Assembly (NCBI RefSeq): GCF_001625445.1
Contig: NZ_LWHG01000028.1
Span: forward strand, 465,313 to 529,312
Reading direction: 5' to 3'
Origin: Haladaptatus sp. R4
GTDB taxonomy: Archaea > Halobacteriota > Halobacteria > Halobacteriales > Haladaptataceae
Length of the DNA: 64,000 bases
Made by a program: the position numbers and the translations under genes. Under the pieces are notes generated by a model. That model was not told the DNA's origin and ran no database searches. It worked only from the letters and a program-made list of their open reading frames with translations. Shown piece after piece: positions 18,136 through 26,785 of the stretch (positions within the stretch are counted from its first letter, which is position 1; the number at the start of each line of letters is the position of its first letter).

Positions 18136-18679
18136 CGCGGTTCGTTATGACGGGATGGATTTGGTGGGTTTGCAGTTAGCAAGAATGCGACCTCGAAAAC
18201 CCCCGCCCACTCACGACGACGTGACTATTCTGGTTTTGCGACCGCAGCGACGACGAAGAAGGCCCAGAAAGCCCCCGCCCGCTCGCTACGACGAGACGTG
18301 TTTGATGGGTTTGTGATTTCCGCAACGGCGAACATGACCTCGAAAGCCCTCGCCCGTTCGGTCACTCGTCCCTCGCGCGGGCGCACTGGGGTGCGCCTTC
18401 ACGCGCCGTGTGATCCACAAGCAACTATTCTGGCCGGGCTGTGTCGCCGCGAGCGAAGCGAGGGGCGGCTCGGGAGAGCAAAGCTCTCCCGGCGTGGAGA
18501 GGCCAGAATATCTCGTGGAGCGACCGCGACCAGACGGGGGGCTTTCGGGATCTGCTTCTCGGTAACTGCACTCACAAAACCATCAAATACATCTCAAAGT
18601 GGCTAGCTTCATCGAAACCGTCCGTGTGAGCGAACCCGCGAACAGCAAACCTTTACTCACCCGGGACACGCGTTCCACC
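18136..18679. repeat. Non-coding stretch of degenerate repeats and nested hairpins
   Basis: No convincing gene in 544 bases. Three imperfect copies of a CGACC...GAAAGCCC(C/T)CGCCCGCTCG word occur near 18189, 18250 and 18338. A 10-bp inverted repeat TATTCTGGCC / GGCCAGAATA (18426-18435, 18501-18510) encloses a second hairpin, CGGGAGAGC-AAA-GCTCTCCCG (18471-18491). This resembles the dispersed structured intergenic elements of haloarchaea. The last 30 bases hold the purM promoter (CTTTACTC). Confidence 0.6.
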
Positions 18680-19654
18680 ATGAGCGAGGACGAGGAACTC
18701 ACCTATTCTGACGCGGGGGTAGACATCGACGCGAGCGAGGCGGCGACGGCGGCCCTCGTCGGTGCGGTTTCGGACATCGACAACACGACCGACTACGCTG
18801 GACTGCTCGACATCGGCGACCAGTATCTCGCGTTGGCGACCGACGGCGTCGGGACGAAACTGCTCGTCGCGGAGGCGCTGGGCGACTACTCGACGGTCGG
18901 CATCGACTGCATCGCCATGAACGCGAACGACCTCGTGGCCAGCGGCGTCGAACCCGTCGCGTTCGTGGACTACCTCGCCGTGGACGAACCCACGGAGGAG
19001 TTCTCCGAACAGGTCGGCAAAGGACTCGCGGCGGGTGCCGAAGAGGCGGGCGTGGCCCTCGTCGGCGGCGAAACCGCCGTCATGCCCGAGGTCATCTCCG
19101 GCCTCGACTTGGCGGGTGCCTGTGCCGGACTCGCGCCGAAGGACGCCATCTTTCCCGGCGAGGCCGAGGTCGGCGACGTCGTCGTCGGCTTCGAATCCGA
19201 CGGCATCCACTCGAACGGCCTGACCTTGGCCCGCAAAGCCGCGACGAAGAATCACGACTACGACGACGAGTTCCCGGACGGCGAGGGCACCGTCGGCGAA
19301 CAGCTTCTCACTCCGACACGGCTGTACACCTACCTGCTTCCCGCGCTCCGCGAACGCGACGTGCACGCCGCCGCGCACGTCACCGGCGGCGGATGGACGA
19401 ACCTCCTGCGGATGGGCGAACACGAGTACGAAATCACCGATCCGTTCCCGGTCCAACCGGTGTTCGACTTCGTCCAGGAGGAGGGCAACGTCTCCGACGA
19501 GGAGATGCACCGGACGTTCAACATGGGCACCGGCTTCGTCGTCGCGCTTCCCGAAGACGACGCCGAATCGCTGGTCGAAGAGACGGACGGTCGGATCATC
19601 GGTTCCGTCGAAGCGGGCGAGAGCGTCGAGATTCGTGGCCTGAGCCTGAACTGA
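18680..19654 (+). CDS. purM: Phosphoribosylformylglycinamidine cyclo-ligase (AIR synthase)
   Basis: 324 residues. It closes the imidazole ring in purine synthesis: FGAM + ATP gives AIR. Family marks: LTYSDAGVDIDA, the ATP-binding loop LATDGVGTKLLVA, GIDCIAMNANDL, VALVGGETAVMPEV, SDGIHSNGLTLAR, AAHVTGGGWTNL and the C-terminal FNMGTGFVVALPEDD. Length is normal. The ATG at 18680 has a TATA-like CTTTACTC about 28 nt upstream. A shortened, mutated copy of its 3' half lies at 20242-20460. Confidence 0.95.
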   Translation: MSEDEELTYSDAGVDIDASEAATAALVGAVSDIDNTTDYAGLLDIGDQYLALATDGVGTKLLVAEALGDYSTVGIDCIAMNANDLVASGVEPVAFVDYLAVDEPTEEFSEQVGKGLAAGAEEAGVALVGGETAVMPEVISGLDLAGACAGLAPKDAIFPGEAEVGDVVVGFESDGIHSNGLTLARKAATKNHDYDDEFPDGEGTVGEQLLTPTRLYTYLLPALRERDVHAAAHVTGGGWTNLLRMGEHEYEITDPFPVQPVFDFVQEEGNVSDEEMHRTFNMGTGFVVALPEDDAESLVEETDGRIIGSVEAGESVEIRGLSLN

Positions 19655-19794
19655 CGTCCGGAAGCGGTTCGTTCTGCGGGGATCCGGTCGGGTCGAACTT
19701 ACAGGTGGAAGGACTCGAAACCAGCTGAATCGCTGCTAAGTCGTATCCTCACGGCGCGAAACTGCTACGTCTTCGAACGGGTATTACCAGAATA

Positions 19795-19800
19795 TTTATT
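19795..19800 (+). promoter_or_regulatory. TATA box of lipoprotein gene 1
   Basis: TTTATT centred about 27 nt before the ATG at 19824 supports a leaderless transcript and that start codon rather than the upstream TTG/GTG options. Confidence 0.5.
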
Positions 19801-19823
19801 TAATTTGGGTGTGGGGTTTTGTC

Positions 19824-20240
19824 ATGCCCAACCTGTCCCGTCGCGCTCTGCTCGGTTCCGCCGGTACGTTCGCTATTTCGGGGTGTGTGATGGGTTCCGG
19901 GGTACAATCGTTCGATTCGGACCACACCATCTGGCTCGAAAACAGGTACGACGAGGAGCGGACGATTCACGTCTGGGTCGTCCGGAAGGCGGCCGACGAA
20001 ACCGTTTTCTCGACCACTCGACAGGTCGGGCCGGGAGACACGGCCGCGCTGTACAACCTCGAACAGGCCGAGACGACGGACGTGGAGACGTTCCGCGTCT
20101 GCGCCCAGATTCTCGATGCCAGTTCGAGCGACACGGGGTACAAACAGTGTACGACGGCCAAGACGAACGCGTGCTACGGGAACGTCGATATACAGATACA
20201 GAAGGACGGGTCGGTCGGCATCACCTACGCCATCTGTTGA
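19824..20240 (+). CDS. Lipoprotein paralogue 1 (four-cysteine family)
   Basis: 138 residues. NLSRRALLGSAGTFAISGC is a twin-arginine signal plus lipobox, so the mature protein is lipid-anchored outside. The body is one beta-rich domain: HTIWLENRYDEERTIHVWVV, LYNLEQAETTDVETFRVC, then QCTTAKTNACYGN and a terminal YAIC. The four Cys probably form two disulfides. Two paralogues lie at 21055 and 21537. Family unnamed to me; the immunoglobulin-like beta layout suggests binding rather than catalysis (inference). Confidence 0.75.
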   Translation: MPNLSRRALLGSAGTFAISGCVMGSGVQSFDSDHTIWLENRYDEERTIHVWVVRKAADETVFSTTRQVGPGDTAALYNLEQAETTDVETFRVCAQILDASSSDTGYKQCTTAKTNACYGNVDIQIQKDGSVGITYAIC

Positions 20241-20241
20241 T

Positions 20242-20460
20242 TCCGCCACGAAGATCCACGACTACGACGACGAGTTCCCGGACGGCGAGGGCAACGTCTT
20301 CGACGAGGAGATGCACTGCACCTTCTACATGGGAACCGGGTTCGTCGTCGCACTCCCTGAAGACAATGTCGAATCGCAGGTTGAAGAGACGGACGGAGAA
20401 ATCATCGGCGCCGTGGCCGAAGGCGAAATCGTCGAGGTCCACGGACTGAGTCTATCGTAA
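20242..20460 (+). pseudogene. purM remnant with internal deletion
   Basis: Conceptual translation reads ATKIHDYDDEFPDGEG, then jumps to NVFDEEMHCTFYMGTGFVV, ALPEDNVESQVEETDGEIIG and HGLSLS before TAA. These match two separate parts of PurM at 18680 (about residues 188-203 and 272-324). About 200 bp is missing between them, and the junction falls at a GAGGGCA word found at both ends in the intact gene, as in a deletion by short homology. There is no start codon of its own. A decayed partial duplication. Confidence 0.88.
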
Positions 20461-20517
20461 TTCGTCTCACCACTTTTTCAACCGAAAGCATTTGTCGTGA
20501 AAGTCGCGAGAGTATGT

Positions 20518-20958
20518 ATGAAAGACATTTCTCTCGCAACGCAGCCGCTCACGGATGCAGACGAGAAACTCATTGACCACGCTACGGAGGTGACAAAAAC
20601 CGCGTTCGACCCTGAAAAGTGGGGTGGCGCGCACATTGTCGGTGCTGCACTCCGCACCGATTCCGGCGAAGTGTACACCGGCGTCAGCATGCCCGCGAGC
20701 GTCGGCCGTGTCTCCATGTGTGCCGAGCCAGTCGCACTCGGGAGCGCAATCGCGGATGGTAAAACCGAATTTGCAACCTCCGTCGCGGTGCGCCACCCGC
20801 TCCCCGACGAGAACCGCGATTTCGAAGTCGTTCCCGCGTGCGGTGTCTGTCGGGAACTGCTCGCGGATTACGGTTCGGATATCGAGATTATCGTCCCGCA
20901 CGACGGCGAACTGCGGAAAGCCGATGCGCTCGCGCTCCTTCCGACGCGGAACTGGTGA
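20518..20958 (+). CDS. cdd: Cytidine deaminase family protein
   Basis: 146 residues. Zinc-dependent deaminase: SMCAEPVALGSAI gives the Cys/His-site and catalytic Glu (C-A-E), and VPACGVCRELLADYG gives the P-C-x-x-C pair. The N-terminal DADEKLIDHATEVTKTAFDPEKW is longer than in E. coli-type CDA and recalls blasticidin-S-deaminase-like members, so the substrate may be cytidine or a related nucleoside. ATG 20518 is taken because it lies at the start of the conserved part. It sits between lipoprotein paralogues. Confidence 0.85.
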   Translation: MKDISLATQPLTDADEKLIDHATEVTKTAFDPEKWGGAHIVGAALRTDSGEVYTGVSMPASVGRVSMCAEPVALGSAIADGKTEFATSVAVRHPLPDENRDFEVVPACGVCRELLADYGSDIEIIVPHDGELRKADALALLPTRNW

Positions 20959-21054
20959 GTCCTCCGATTTCAGAGATACAACATCTAGTCGACATATCTC
21001 TCGATCCGATCATTTCAGAAGACATATTACAGCGTGCGATCAGGATTGGCAAGT

Positions 21055-21474
21055 ATGTCGAAGGTCTCTCGTCGCGCGCTCCTCGCGTCCGTTGGCGCAA
21101 ATCTCGCCCTCGCTGGGTGCGTGTTCTCCACTGATTCGGACGGTCCGGACCCGGACCACCCCATCTCGTTGAGAAACGAACACAGCAAGTCGCATCGGGT
21201 TCGCGTCTGGGTCGTCCGCAAATCGACCGGGGAACGAATTTTCAATGCGAAGCGAGTGATCTCGGTAGGAGACCACGTATCGCTGTACAATTTGGAGCAA
21301 GCACATCCGAACGGTGTGGAGAAATTTCGCATCTGTGGGAAACTGCTCGATTCCGACCGACGAGAGACGGCGCACGAGACGTGTACGACGGTCAAAACGA
21401 ACGAATGCTACGGTAGCGTTAGCGTGCAAATCGAGAGGGACGGGACGGTCAACACGATGTATTCGATTTGCTGA
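21055..21474 (+). CDS. Lipoprotein paralogue 2 (four-cysteine family)
   Basis: 139 residues. SKVSRRALLASVGANLALAGC gives a twin-arginine lipoprotein signal. The mature domain matches paralogue 1 along its length: HPISLRNEHSKSHRVRVWVVRK, LYNLEQAHPNGVEKFRIC, TCTTVKTNECYGS and terminal YSIC, so the four cysteines are conserved. Identity is moderate, which implies an old duplication. Only 62 bp separate its stop from paralogue 3. Confidence 0.75.
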   Translation: MSKVSRRALLASVGANLALAGCVFSTDSDGPDPDHPISLRNEHSKSHRVRVWVVRKSTGERIFNAKRVISVGDHVSLYNLEQAHPNGVEKFRICGKLLDSDRRETAHETCTTVKTNECYGSVSVQIERDGTVNTMYSIC

Positions 21475-21536
21475 ATCACGACACACCGTCATTTCTCCTC
21501 AGAAATCTCATTCCAACAAACAGTTTCGGTCGGGAT

Positions 21537-22112
21537 ATGTCCGAACCGACCCGTCGCGCCCTCATCACTTCTGTCGGTGCCACGCTCATTGTCGCAGGCT
21601 GTATCTCCGATTCAGGTGGTGGCGCTCCAACGGACGAACTATCGACCAATTCGACGACCGATGTCACGATTAGTACCGCCGCCCTCGTCTCTCCCGGTTT
21701 GGAAGAAACCGACCGGAGCCATTCCATCGAAGTGCAAAACGACGCGGGGAGAAACGAACCGTCCGCATCTGGGTCGTCCGCGAATCGACCGGAAAGACCG
21801 TCTTCGACGAGACGGACACGTTCGAGGCGGACGGCGGGCTACAATCTCAAGGATGCCAACCCCGAGGGCGTCGAAGCGTTTCGCATCTGTGCCGAACTCG
21901 TGGACTCGAAGGAGACGGAAACCAGCGCTCGGACGACGAGCGATTTCGAAACGGTAACAGCGGACGGAACGACGGCCCAAACGACGACAAAACGGAAACC
22001 GACCGCTGATACTTGGCACTACACCACGGCGGAGACGAGCGAGTGCTACGGGAATTATCGGATCACCGTGGAGAAAGACGGAGCGTTCTCTACTGCCATT
22101 TCCATGTGCTAA
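21537..22112 (+). CDS. Lipoprotein paralogue 3, middle likely out of frame
   Basis: 191 residues, also starting with a twin-arginine lipobox signal (SEPTRRALITSVGATLIVAGC). It has an extra Thr/Ser linker and ends in ECYGNYRITVEKDGAFS and SMC like its relatives, but the CTT cysteine is a Tyr (YTTAETSECYG). Residues about 75-101 read as Arg-rich nonsense, while the next frame over gives TVRIWVVRESTGKTVFDET, the expected core. So the open frame probably hides two compensating indels: either errors or real decay. Confidence 0.6.
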   Translation: MSEPTRRALITSVGATLIVAGCISDSGGGAPTDELSTNSTTDVTISTAALVSPGLEETDRSHSIEVQNDAGRNEPSASGSSANRPERPSSTRRTRSRRTAGYNLKDANPEGVEAFRICAELVDSKETETSARTTSDFETVTADGTTAQTTTKRKPTADTWHYTTAETSECYGNYRITVEKDGAFSTAISMC

Positions 22113-22132
22113 CGTCTATTCCTCGCGATAAC

Positions 22133-22657
22133 TCACGACAACTCCTTCACGTACACGTACCCCGACGTGTCGATGCGCTCGTCGTAGAACTTCTCGTCGC
22201 GGCGGTAGCCCGCCGATTCGTAGAACTCGATGGCGCGCTCGTTTTCGGCCATGACGCCGAGTCGGATTCGCTCGCCGCCGCGGTCCGCGACCGTCCGCTC
22301 GGCGTGTGAAAGCAGTCGGTCGCCGATTCCCTCGCGCCACCTGCTGGGAAGCACGTAGATGCGCCCCAAATCGAACGTCGCGGAATCGCCGTCGGTTGGA
22401 CTCGCGCCGACGAACCCGACGACGGCCGCCTCCGTTTTCTCCTTCCCCGTTTTCCCGTCTTCCACTGCAACGCCGAGGATGGAATCGTCGTCCTCGAACA
22501 GCGAGCGAAACGTCGCGGCGTCGTAGTAGCGTTCGAGGAACTCATCGGTCGTCTCGGCCCCGATTATCGGGGCGTGTGCCGAATGCCACGCCCGCTCCGC
22601 GACGTGCTGGATTCCGTCGGTGTCCTCCCGCGTCGCCGGACGGACGTCGATGCCCAT
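22133..22657 (-). CDS. GNAT N-acetyltransferase
   Basis: 174 residues. The GNAT fold is complete: IDVRPATREDTDGI, AAVVGFVGASP, GRIYVLPSRWREGIGDRLL (acetyl-CoA loop) and ERAIEFYESAGYRRDEKF. RimI/YjaB style; substrate unknown. Convergent with lipoprotein paralogue 3. Confidence 0.88.
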   Translation of the reverse strand: MGIDVRPATREDTDGIQHVAERAWHSAHAPIIGAETTDEFLERYYDAATFRSLFEDDDSILGVAVEDGKTGKEKTEAAVVGFVGASPTDGDSATFDLGRIYVLPSRWREGIGDRLLSHAERTVADRGGERIRLGVMAENERAIEFYESAGYRRDEKFYDERIDTSGYVYVKELS

Positions 22658-22728
22658 GCGAAAACGTCAGCGAGACCGATGAAAAAACTATCGCGGAGTT
22701 GCGTTCTCAGTTCGTACGAAGTCGTCGT

Positions 22729-23880
22729 TCAACGCGACCGAAGCCGTCGTCGGTCCTCGGAGCGGATCGTTTCGTAGGCGGCGAGGACGACGAGCAGCGC
22801 GGTGAGCAGGCCGAGACCGACGAAGGAGGGTACCACCATCATCACCGGAATCAACAGCACGGCGACGATTGCAACGATGGCACGCGCGACGCTGATGGTG
22901 CCGTGGTCGCGGAACCGGTAGGCGTTGTGACCACAGAGATAGAGCGTTCCGCCGCCACAGAGCGCGACGGCGGGGATGGCGGTGAGCGGTTGGTTCGGGT
23001 GTGCCGCCGTCTGTTCGATGCCGAGCGCAATGAAAATGATGCCGCCCATCATCATGAGGTGGATGTAGCTGTAGGAATCGCGCGCCAGTATCGTCCGTTC
23101 ACGGTCGGACGCCCGAGCGAACCGGCGTTCGGCGGCGAGCGTGATGTAATCGAAGTAGAGCCACCACAGCGTCGCGATGAGGGCGAACCCGGAGAGGACG
23201 GCGAGCAGGAGTCGCGGGGTGATCGTCAACCCGGCCATGCCGACGCCGATGGCGACGATGGACTCGCCGAGCGCGATGATGATGATGAGTCGATGCCGCT
23301 CGACGAAGTGGCTCGCTTGGACGTGAAACCCTTCGACGCCTCGAAATTGCGCGATTCCGTAATCAACGACGATTGCGGCTGTCCACAGCGCCGCCTGTAG
23401 CGTCGTTCCGACGAACCCGGAGACGATGAGCAGGACGGGTGCTCCCAAAAATCCCGGTGCGAGGCGGAGTATCGCTTCCCGGGTCTCCGGCGGCGTGGTC
23501 AGTCCGTAGAGGACGACGTGCAACGCGCGAACGACGAAGTACGCGACGGCGAAGAATACCGCGTCCGTGGTGAACGCGCGCGGAATCGTCAGCGCGACGA
23601 CGAGCATGGCCGCCATCGCCAACAGGATGACAAACCGCTCGGGGAGAATCTCCTCGACCGGAATGGCGTTCGTCAACCACGAGTAGCAGACCCACGCCCA
23701 CCAGACGACGGCGAGTAGCGCGATTCCGCGAACGACGCCCGGCCACGACAGGTGATTCGTCAGAAAACCCGTGATCTGCGTGACGGCGAACACGAACACC
23801 AAATCGAAGAACAACTCCAGTGGCGTGACGTCCCCGTCGCGCTGTGTTTCGTCCACGGACTCGACATCTCTCGTACTCAT
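22729..23880 (-). CDS. Low-temperature-requirement A (LtrA) membrane protein
   Basis: About 383 residues and ten to twelve membrane helices. LtrA signatures: VTPLELFFDLVFVFAVTQ at the N-terminus, FVERHRLIIIIALGESIVAIG in the middle and LARDSYSYIHLMMMGGIIF later. The family is widespread; one Listeria member is needed for growth in the cold, but the biochemical role is unknown. The ATG at 23889 adds three residues and is equally possible. Confidence 0.9.
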   Translation of the reverse strand: MSTRDVESVDETQRDGDVTPLELFFDLVFVFAVTQITGFLTNHLSWPGVVRGIALLAVVWWAWVCYSWLTNAIPVEEILPERFVILLAMAAMLVVALTIPRAFTTDAVFFAVAYFVVRALHVVLYGLTTPPETREAILRLAPGFLGAPVLLIVSGFVGTTLQAALWTAAIVVDYGIAQFRGVEGFHVQASHFVERHRLIIIIALGESIVAIGVGMAGLTITPRLLLAVLSGFALIATLWWLYFDYITLAAERRFARASDRERTILARDSYSYIHLMMMGGIIFIALGIEQTAAHPNQPLTAIPAVALCGGGTLYLCGHNAYRFRDHGTISVARAIVAIVAVLLIPVMMVVPSFVGLGLLTALLVVLAAYETIRSEDRRRLRSR

Positions 23881-23954
23881 CGTTGACATGCCTTACTCGT
23901 CCCGAACGAGAACCCGCGGGGGTATAATTGCGGTGGGAGAGCGACCGTTTCGAA

Positions 23955-24530
23955 CTATCGAACCGCGCGACGGACCGTCACGACTAGCTCTCGCAAGACC
24001 GGAAAGCCGTCGTACGCCCAGAGCAGAAGCGTGCACGCCGAAATCGCGCCGACGAGAACGAAGTACGACGTGAAGTCGTGATGGACGAGGTGGGCGCGGT
24101 ACTCGGCGAGGAGTTGCCCGACCGTTCCGGTGAACCCCGCGTCGTGGTCGGGTGGGAGCACGACTACCGGCCAGAGCATGTGTTCTATACCGTACCGGAT
24201 TCCCTCGTTCATGTGTTCGAGTGCGTCACCGACGTTGTGCGAGAGGAATCCGATACCGAACGCGAGTCCCAATCGCGGGCGGGTCGTTCGCCGCGCGAGC
24301 GCGTGAGCGACGGCGATCACGAGGATGCTGGTGAACAGCGAGTGACCGAGCGCGTACCCGTTTCGAAAGACGCCGTACTGCCAACTCAACGGCTTGTCGA
24401 TGAGGTCTGGGACGACCGAGGCCACGGCGGCGACGACGATCGCTGCTCCACCCGGTGGTTCGTGATGACGGACGTGAACGAACGCGGAATAACAGAGATA
24501 GGCGAAAATCGCGGATTCCCACGGCCACAT
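23955..24530 (-). CDS. Membrane-bound metal-dependent hydrolase (YdjM/DUF457 type)
   Basis: 191 residues with several membrane helices. MWPWESAIFAYLCYSAF at the start is the usual haloarchaeal form; ASVVPDLIDKPLSW, ALGHSLFTSIL and FLSHNVGDAL carry the Asp and His residues expected to bind metal. Family members are called hydrolases by homology only. ATG 24530 is preferred to 24623 because the family begins with MWPW. Confidence 0.82.
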   Translation of the reverse strand: MWPWESAIFAYLCYSAFVHVRHHEPPGGAAIVVAAVASVVPDLIDKPLSWQYGVFRNGYALGHSLFTSILVIAVAHALARRTTRPRLGLAFGIGFLSHNVGDALEHMNEGIRYGIEHMLWPVVVLPPDHDAGFTGTVGQLLAEYRAHLVHHDFTSYFVLVGAISACTLLLWAYDGFPVLRELVVTVRRAVR

Positions 24531-24634
24531 GGTTCGTCGTACGTCCGCTTCGGAGATACGTCTGTGGTGAGAAACGGTAGCGTTCGACACGACCGAAAAA
24601 ACGAGATTGCGACCGGAAGACACCCCAATTCGCG

Positions 24635-25174
24635 TTAGGACAGTCGAGCCGCGATATCGGCTTCGGTGACGATGCCGATGGTTTCGCCCTCTTCGGTCAC
24701 CATGACTGCTTTGTAGTGGTCGAGGAGGTTGCTGATTTCGTTGAGCGTGGCCGACTTCGAGACGGTCGGGAAGCTTTCGTCCATGAACTCACGGACGGCC
24801 TCGTCGCGGGCGTCCTCGCTGACGTGGACGAGACTGCTCTCGCTGATCGAACCGACCGGAACGCCCTCGTTGATGACGGGGAGTTGGGAGTAGCCTGCAT
24901 CCTGCATCTTCTGTACCGCCTCGCTCACCGTGTCGGACGGGCCGACGTTGACGACGGATTTGTGGAGCAGGTCGTTCGCACGAACGATGTCACCCTCGGA
25001 TTCCTCCAAGGCGTTGACGATGCGTCGAAGCGTCGAGAGTCGCGGGTCAACGTCGTCGCCCTCGATCCGGGCGATGAGCGGTTGAGAGACACCGGCCCGC
25101 TTTGCGAGTTCACTCTGCGTGAGTCCCAAATCGGTTCGGTGTTCCCGAAGGTCTTGGGGTGTCGGGAGTTCCAT
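24635..25174 (-). CDS. HTH-XRE plus CBS-pair regulator
   Basis: 179 residues. N-terminal Cro/CI-type HTH ([30 protein letters not shown]) followed by two CBS domains (from [16 protein letters not shown] and from [18 protein letters not shown]). CBS pairs bind adenine nucleotides, so this is likely an energy-responsive transcription factor. Conserved across haloarchaea and methanogens. An AT-rich promoter (GGTATAAATC on the opposite face) lies near 25197. Confidence 0.9.
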   Translation of the reverse strand: MELPTPQDLREHRTDLGLTQSELAKRAGVSQPLIARIEGDDVDPRLSTLRRIVNALEESEGDIVRANDLLHKSVVNVGPSDTVSEAVQKMQDAGYSQLPVINEGVPVGSISESSLVHVSEDARDEAVREFMDESFPTVSKSATLNEISNLLDHYKAVMVTEEGETIGIVTEADIAARLS

Positions 25175-25218
25175 GCCTAGAAATTACCAATGGTTATGGT
25201 ATAAATCGTTCGGACCGC

Positions 25219-25593
25219 TTATTCGTCGCCGAAGTCGATTTCCTCGTCCTCGCCGAATTCGATGGTTTCGACCACCGACAGCGGGACGTCGCGGAGCGCG
25301 CCGCCGACTTCGCTCTTCGCGATTCGCTGGGCGTGTTCCTCGCCTTCGGCGTTGAACACTTTCATTTCGAGGACGAGACCGACGAGCGAGGTGTGGGCCG
25401 CGATGAACGCCGAATCGAACGGTTCGCCGCAGGCAGGACACCCCGTCGCGCCGACTTCGACTTCGACGTAGTCCATGTTCTTCTGATTTAGCCGCTTTCC
25501 TGCTTCGCTGACGGCGACGCCGATGGCGTCGTCGATGTCGTTGACATCGCGTACCAACCAAGCCGCCTCCATCGCAACGAGGTAATTGCTCAT
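25219..25593 (-). CDS. DUF555/UPF0212 family protein
   Basis: 124 residues. MSNYLVAMEAAWLVRDVNDIDDA and the zinc-knuckle-like GATGCPACGEPF, followed by SAFIAAHTSLVGLVLEMKVF, match the archaeal UPF0212 family. Function unknown; one CxxC may bind metal. The reading frame upstream of the ATG at 25593 lacks family similarity and is not included. Confidence 0.88.
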   Translation of the reverse strand: MSNYLVAMEAAWLVRDVNDIDDAIGVAVSEAGKRLNQKNMDYVEVEVGATGCPACGEPFDSAFIAAHTSLVGLVLEMKVFNAEGEEHAQRIAKSEVGGALRDVPLSVVETIEFGEDEEIDFGDE

Positions 25594-25669
25594 ACTCGAA
25601 CCAAACACCGGAGGGTTTCGTGTCTTTTGGTTTGGCGGTCGAAACCGGGCAGTTCGATGACCAATCGTT

Positions 25670-26146
25670 TCACAGGTTTCGTCGCATCTCGACGCACGCG
25701 AGTTCGACGCCACCGAACACCTCGTGTTCGACCGTCTCGATCCGTTCGTACCCGTTCTCCTCGTAGAAGTCGGCCGCGTTCAGCGACGCGTGCAGGGAGA
25801 GCGAATCCAAGCCCACGTTTCGTGCCACGGATTCGAGATGCGAGAGCAGCGACGACCCGAGACCGTTCCGCGCGTACTCCGGGTGGACGTACACCGCCGA
25901 GAGAACGCCGGTATCGAGTTCGAGACGGCCGAATCCGGCGACCTCACCGTCCTCCTCCGCGACGATAACGTACTTCGATTCGTCACGGATCGACTCCAGA
26001 TACGGTGCCACCCCGAGCGGTTGGGCGGCCCACGCGTCCACCTGTTCGTCGTGGTAGCCCTCCGGTCCGAAGGCCCGAATGGACGCCTTCCGGAGGTCGA
26101 GAATCGGTTTCGCGTCGTCCTCCGTCGCGGAGCGAATCGAAAGCAT
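25670..26146 (-). CDS. GNAT N-acetyltransferase
   Basis: 158 residues. SIRSATEDDAKPILDLRKASI, GEVAGFGRLELDTGVLSAVYVHPEYARNGLGSSLL-type loop and the C-terminal ADFYEENGYERIETVEH make a full GNAT domain of the putative acyltransferase (YafP-like) group. Substrate unknown. Confidence 0.88.
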   Translation of the reverse strand: MLSIRSATEDDAKPILDLRKASIRAFGPEGYHDEQVDAWAAQPLGVAPYLESIRDESKYVIVAEEDGEVAGFGRLELDTGVLSAVYVHPEYARNGLGSSLLSHLESVARNVGLDSLSLHASLNAADFYEENGYERIETVEHEVFGGVELACVEMRRNL

Positions 26147-26200
26147 AGAACAGGTGACAACGGACGGGACCCTAACAGTTCGGATGGAAGCGATAGAATG

Positions 26201-26737
26201 CTATTCTGAAGCGGGATACGGTCGGTCTCGAACTTCCGGATACAGCGCCGTTTCCGGCGGCGTCGAAAACCACCCGACTTCCGCGATTTCCCCTTCCTGT
26301 GGCCGAGGGTCACCGTCGAGTTTCGTCCCGTGAAAAATCACGATGAGTTCAACAATCTCGGGGCCCTCGTCCTCGGTATTCCGATTCCGTATGATGTGCA
26401 CCTCGCACAGACCGGTCAGTTCGCACTCGATCCCGGTTTCCTCCCTCGTCTCACGGATCGCAGCCTCCTCGAAGGTTTCACCGACCTCTACTTTTCCTCC
26501 CGGGTCTCCCCATCCGTCGTCCCCATCGTTACGCACGAGGAGCACATCTCCGGATTCGTTCGTCACCCAGACTCCCGCCCCGCCGAGCGTTTCGTCCTCG
26601 AATCGTTCCGCGATGGCCCGGTACTGGTCCTGCGGATGCTCCCACGTCTTCTCGACGACATCGAACCTACCGTACTCGTCTTCGAGCCTTCGGAGTGACG
26701 ACTCCACGGCTCGTTCGCTTCGTTTTCGGATCGACAT
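26201..26737 (-). CDS. NUDIX hydrolase
   Basis: 178 residues. The Nudix box is intact: GGKVEVGETFEEAAIRETREETGIE (G-x5-E-x7-RE-x2-EE-x-G), which binds Mg and cleaves nucleoside-diphosphate-X substrates. A helical N-terminal extension (RSERAVESSLRRLEDEYG) is typical of haloarchaeal ADP-ribose-pyrophosphatase-like members. Exact substrate not determinable. Confidence 0.9.
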   Translation of the reverse strand: MSIRKRSERAVESSLRRLEDEYGRFDVVEKTWEHPQDQYRAIAERFEDETLGGAGVWVTNESGDVLLVRNDGDDGWGDPGGKVEVGETFEEAAIRETREETGIECELTGLCEVHIIRNRNTEDEGPEIVELIVIFHGTKLDGDPRPQEGEIAEVGWFSTPPETALYPEVRDRPYPASE

Positions 26738-26785
26738 ACGATAGAGCCAGTCTTCGAACTGGAATAAGCGGTTCGCCTCGTTCGA

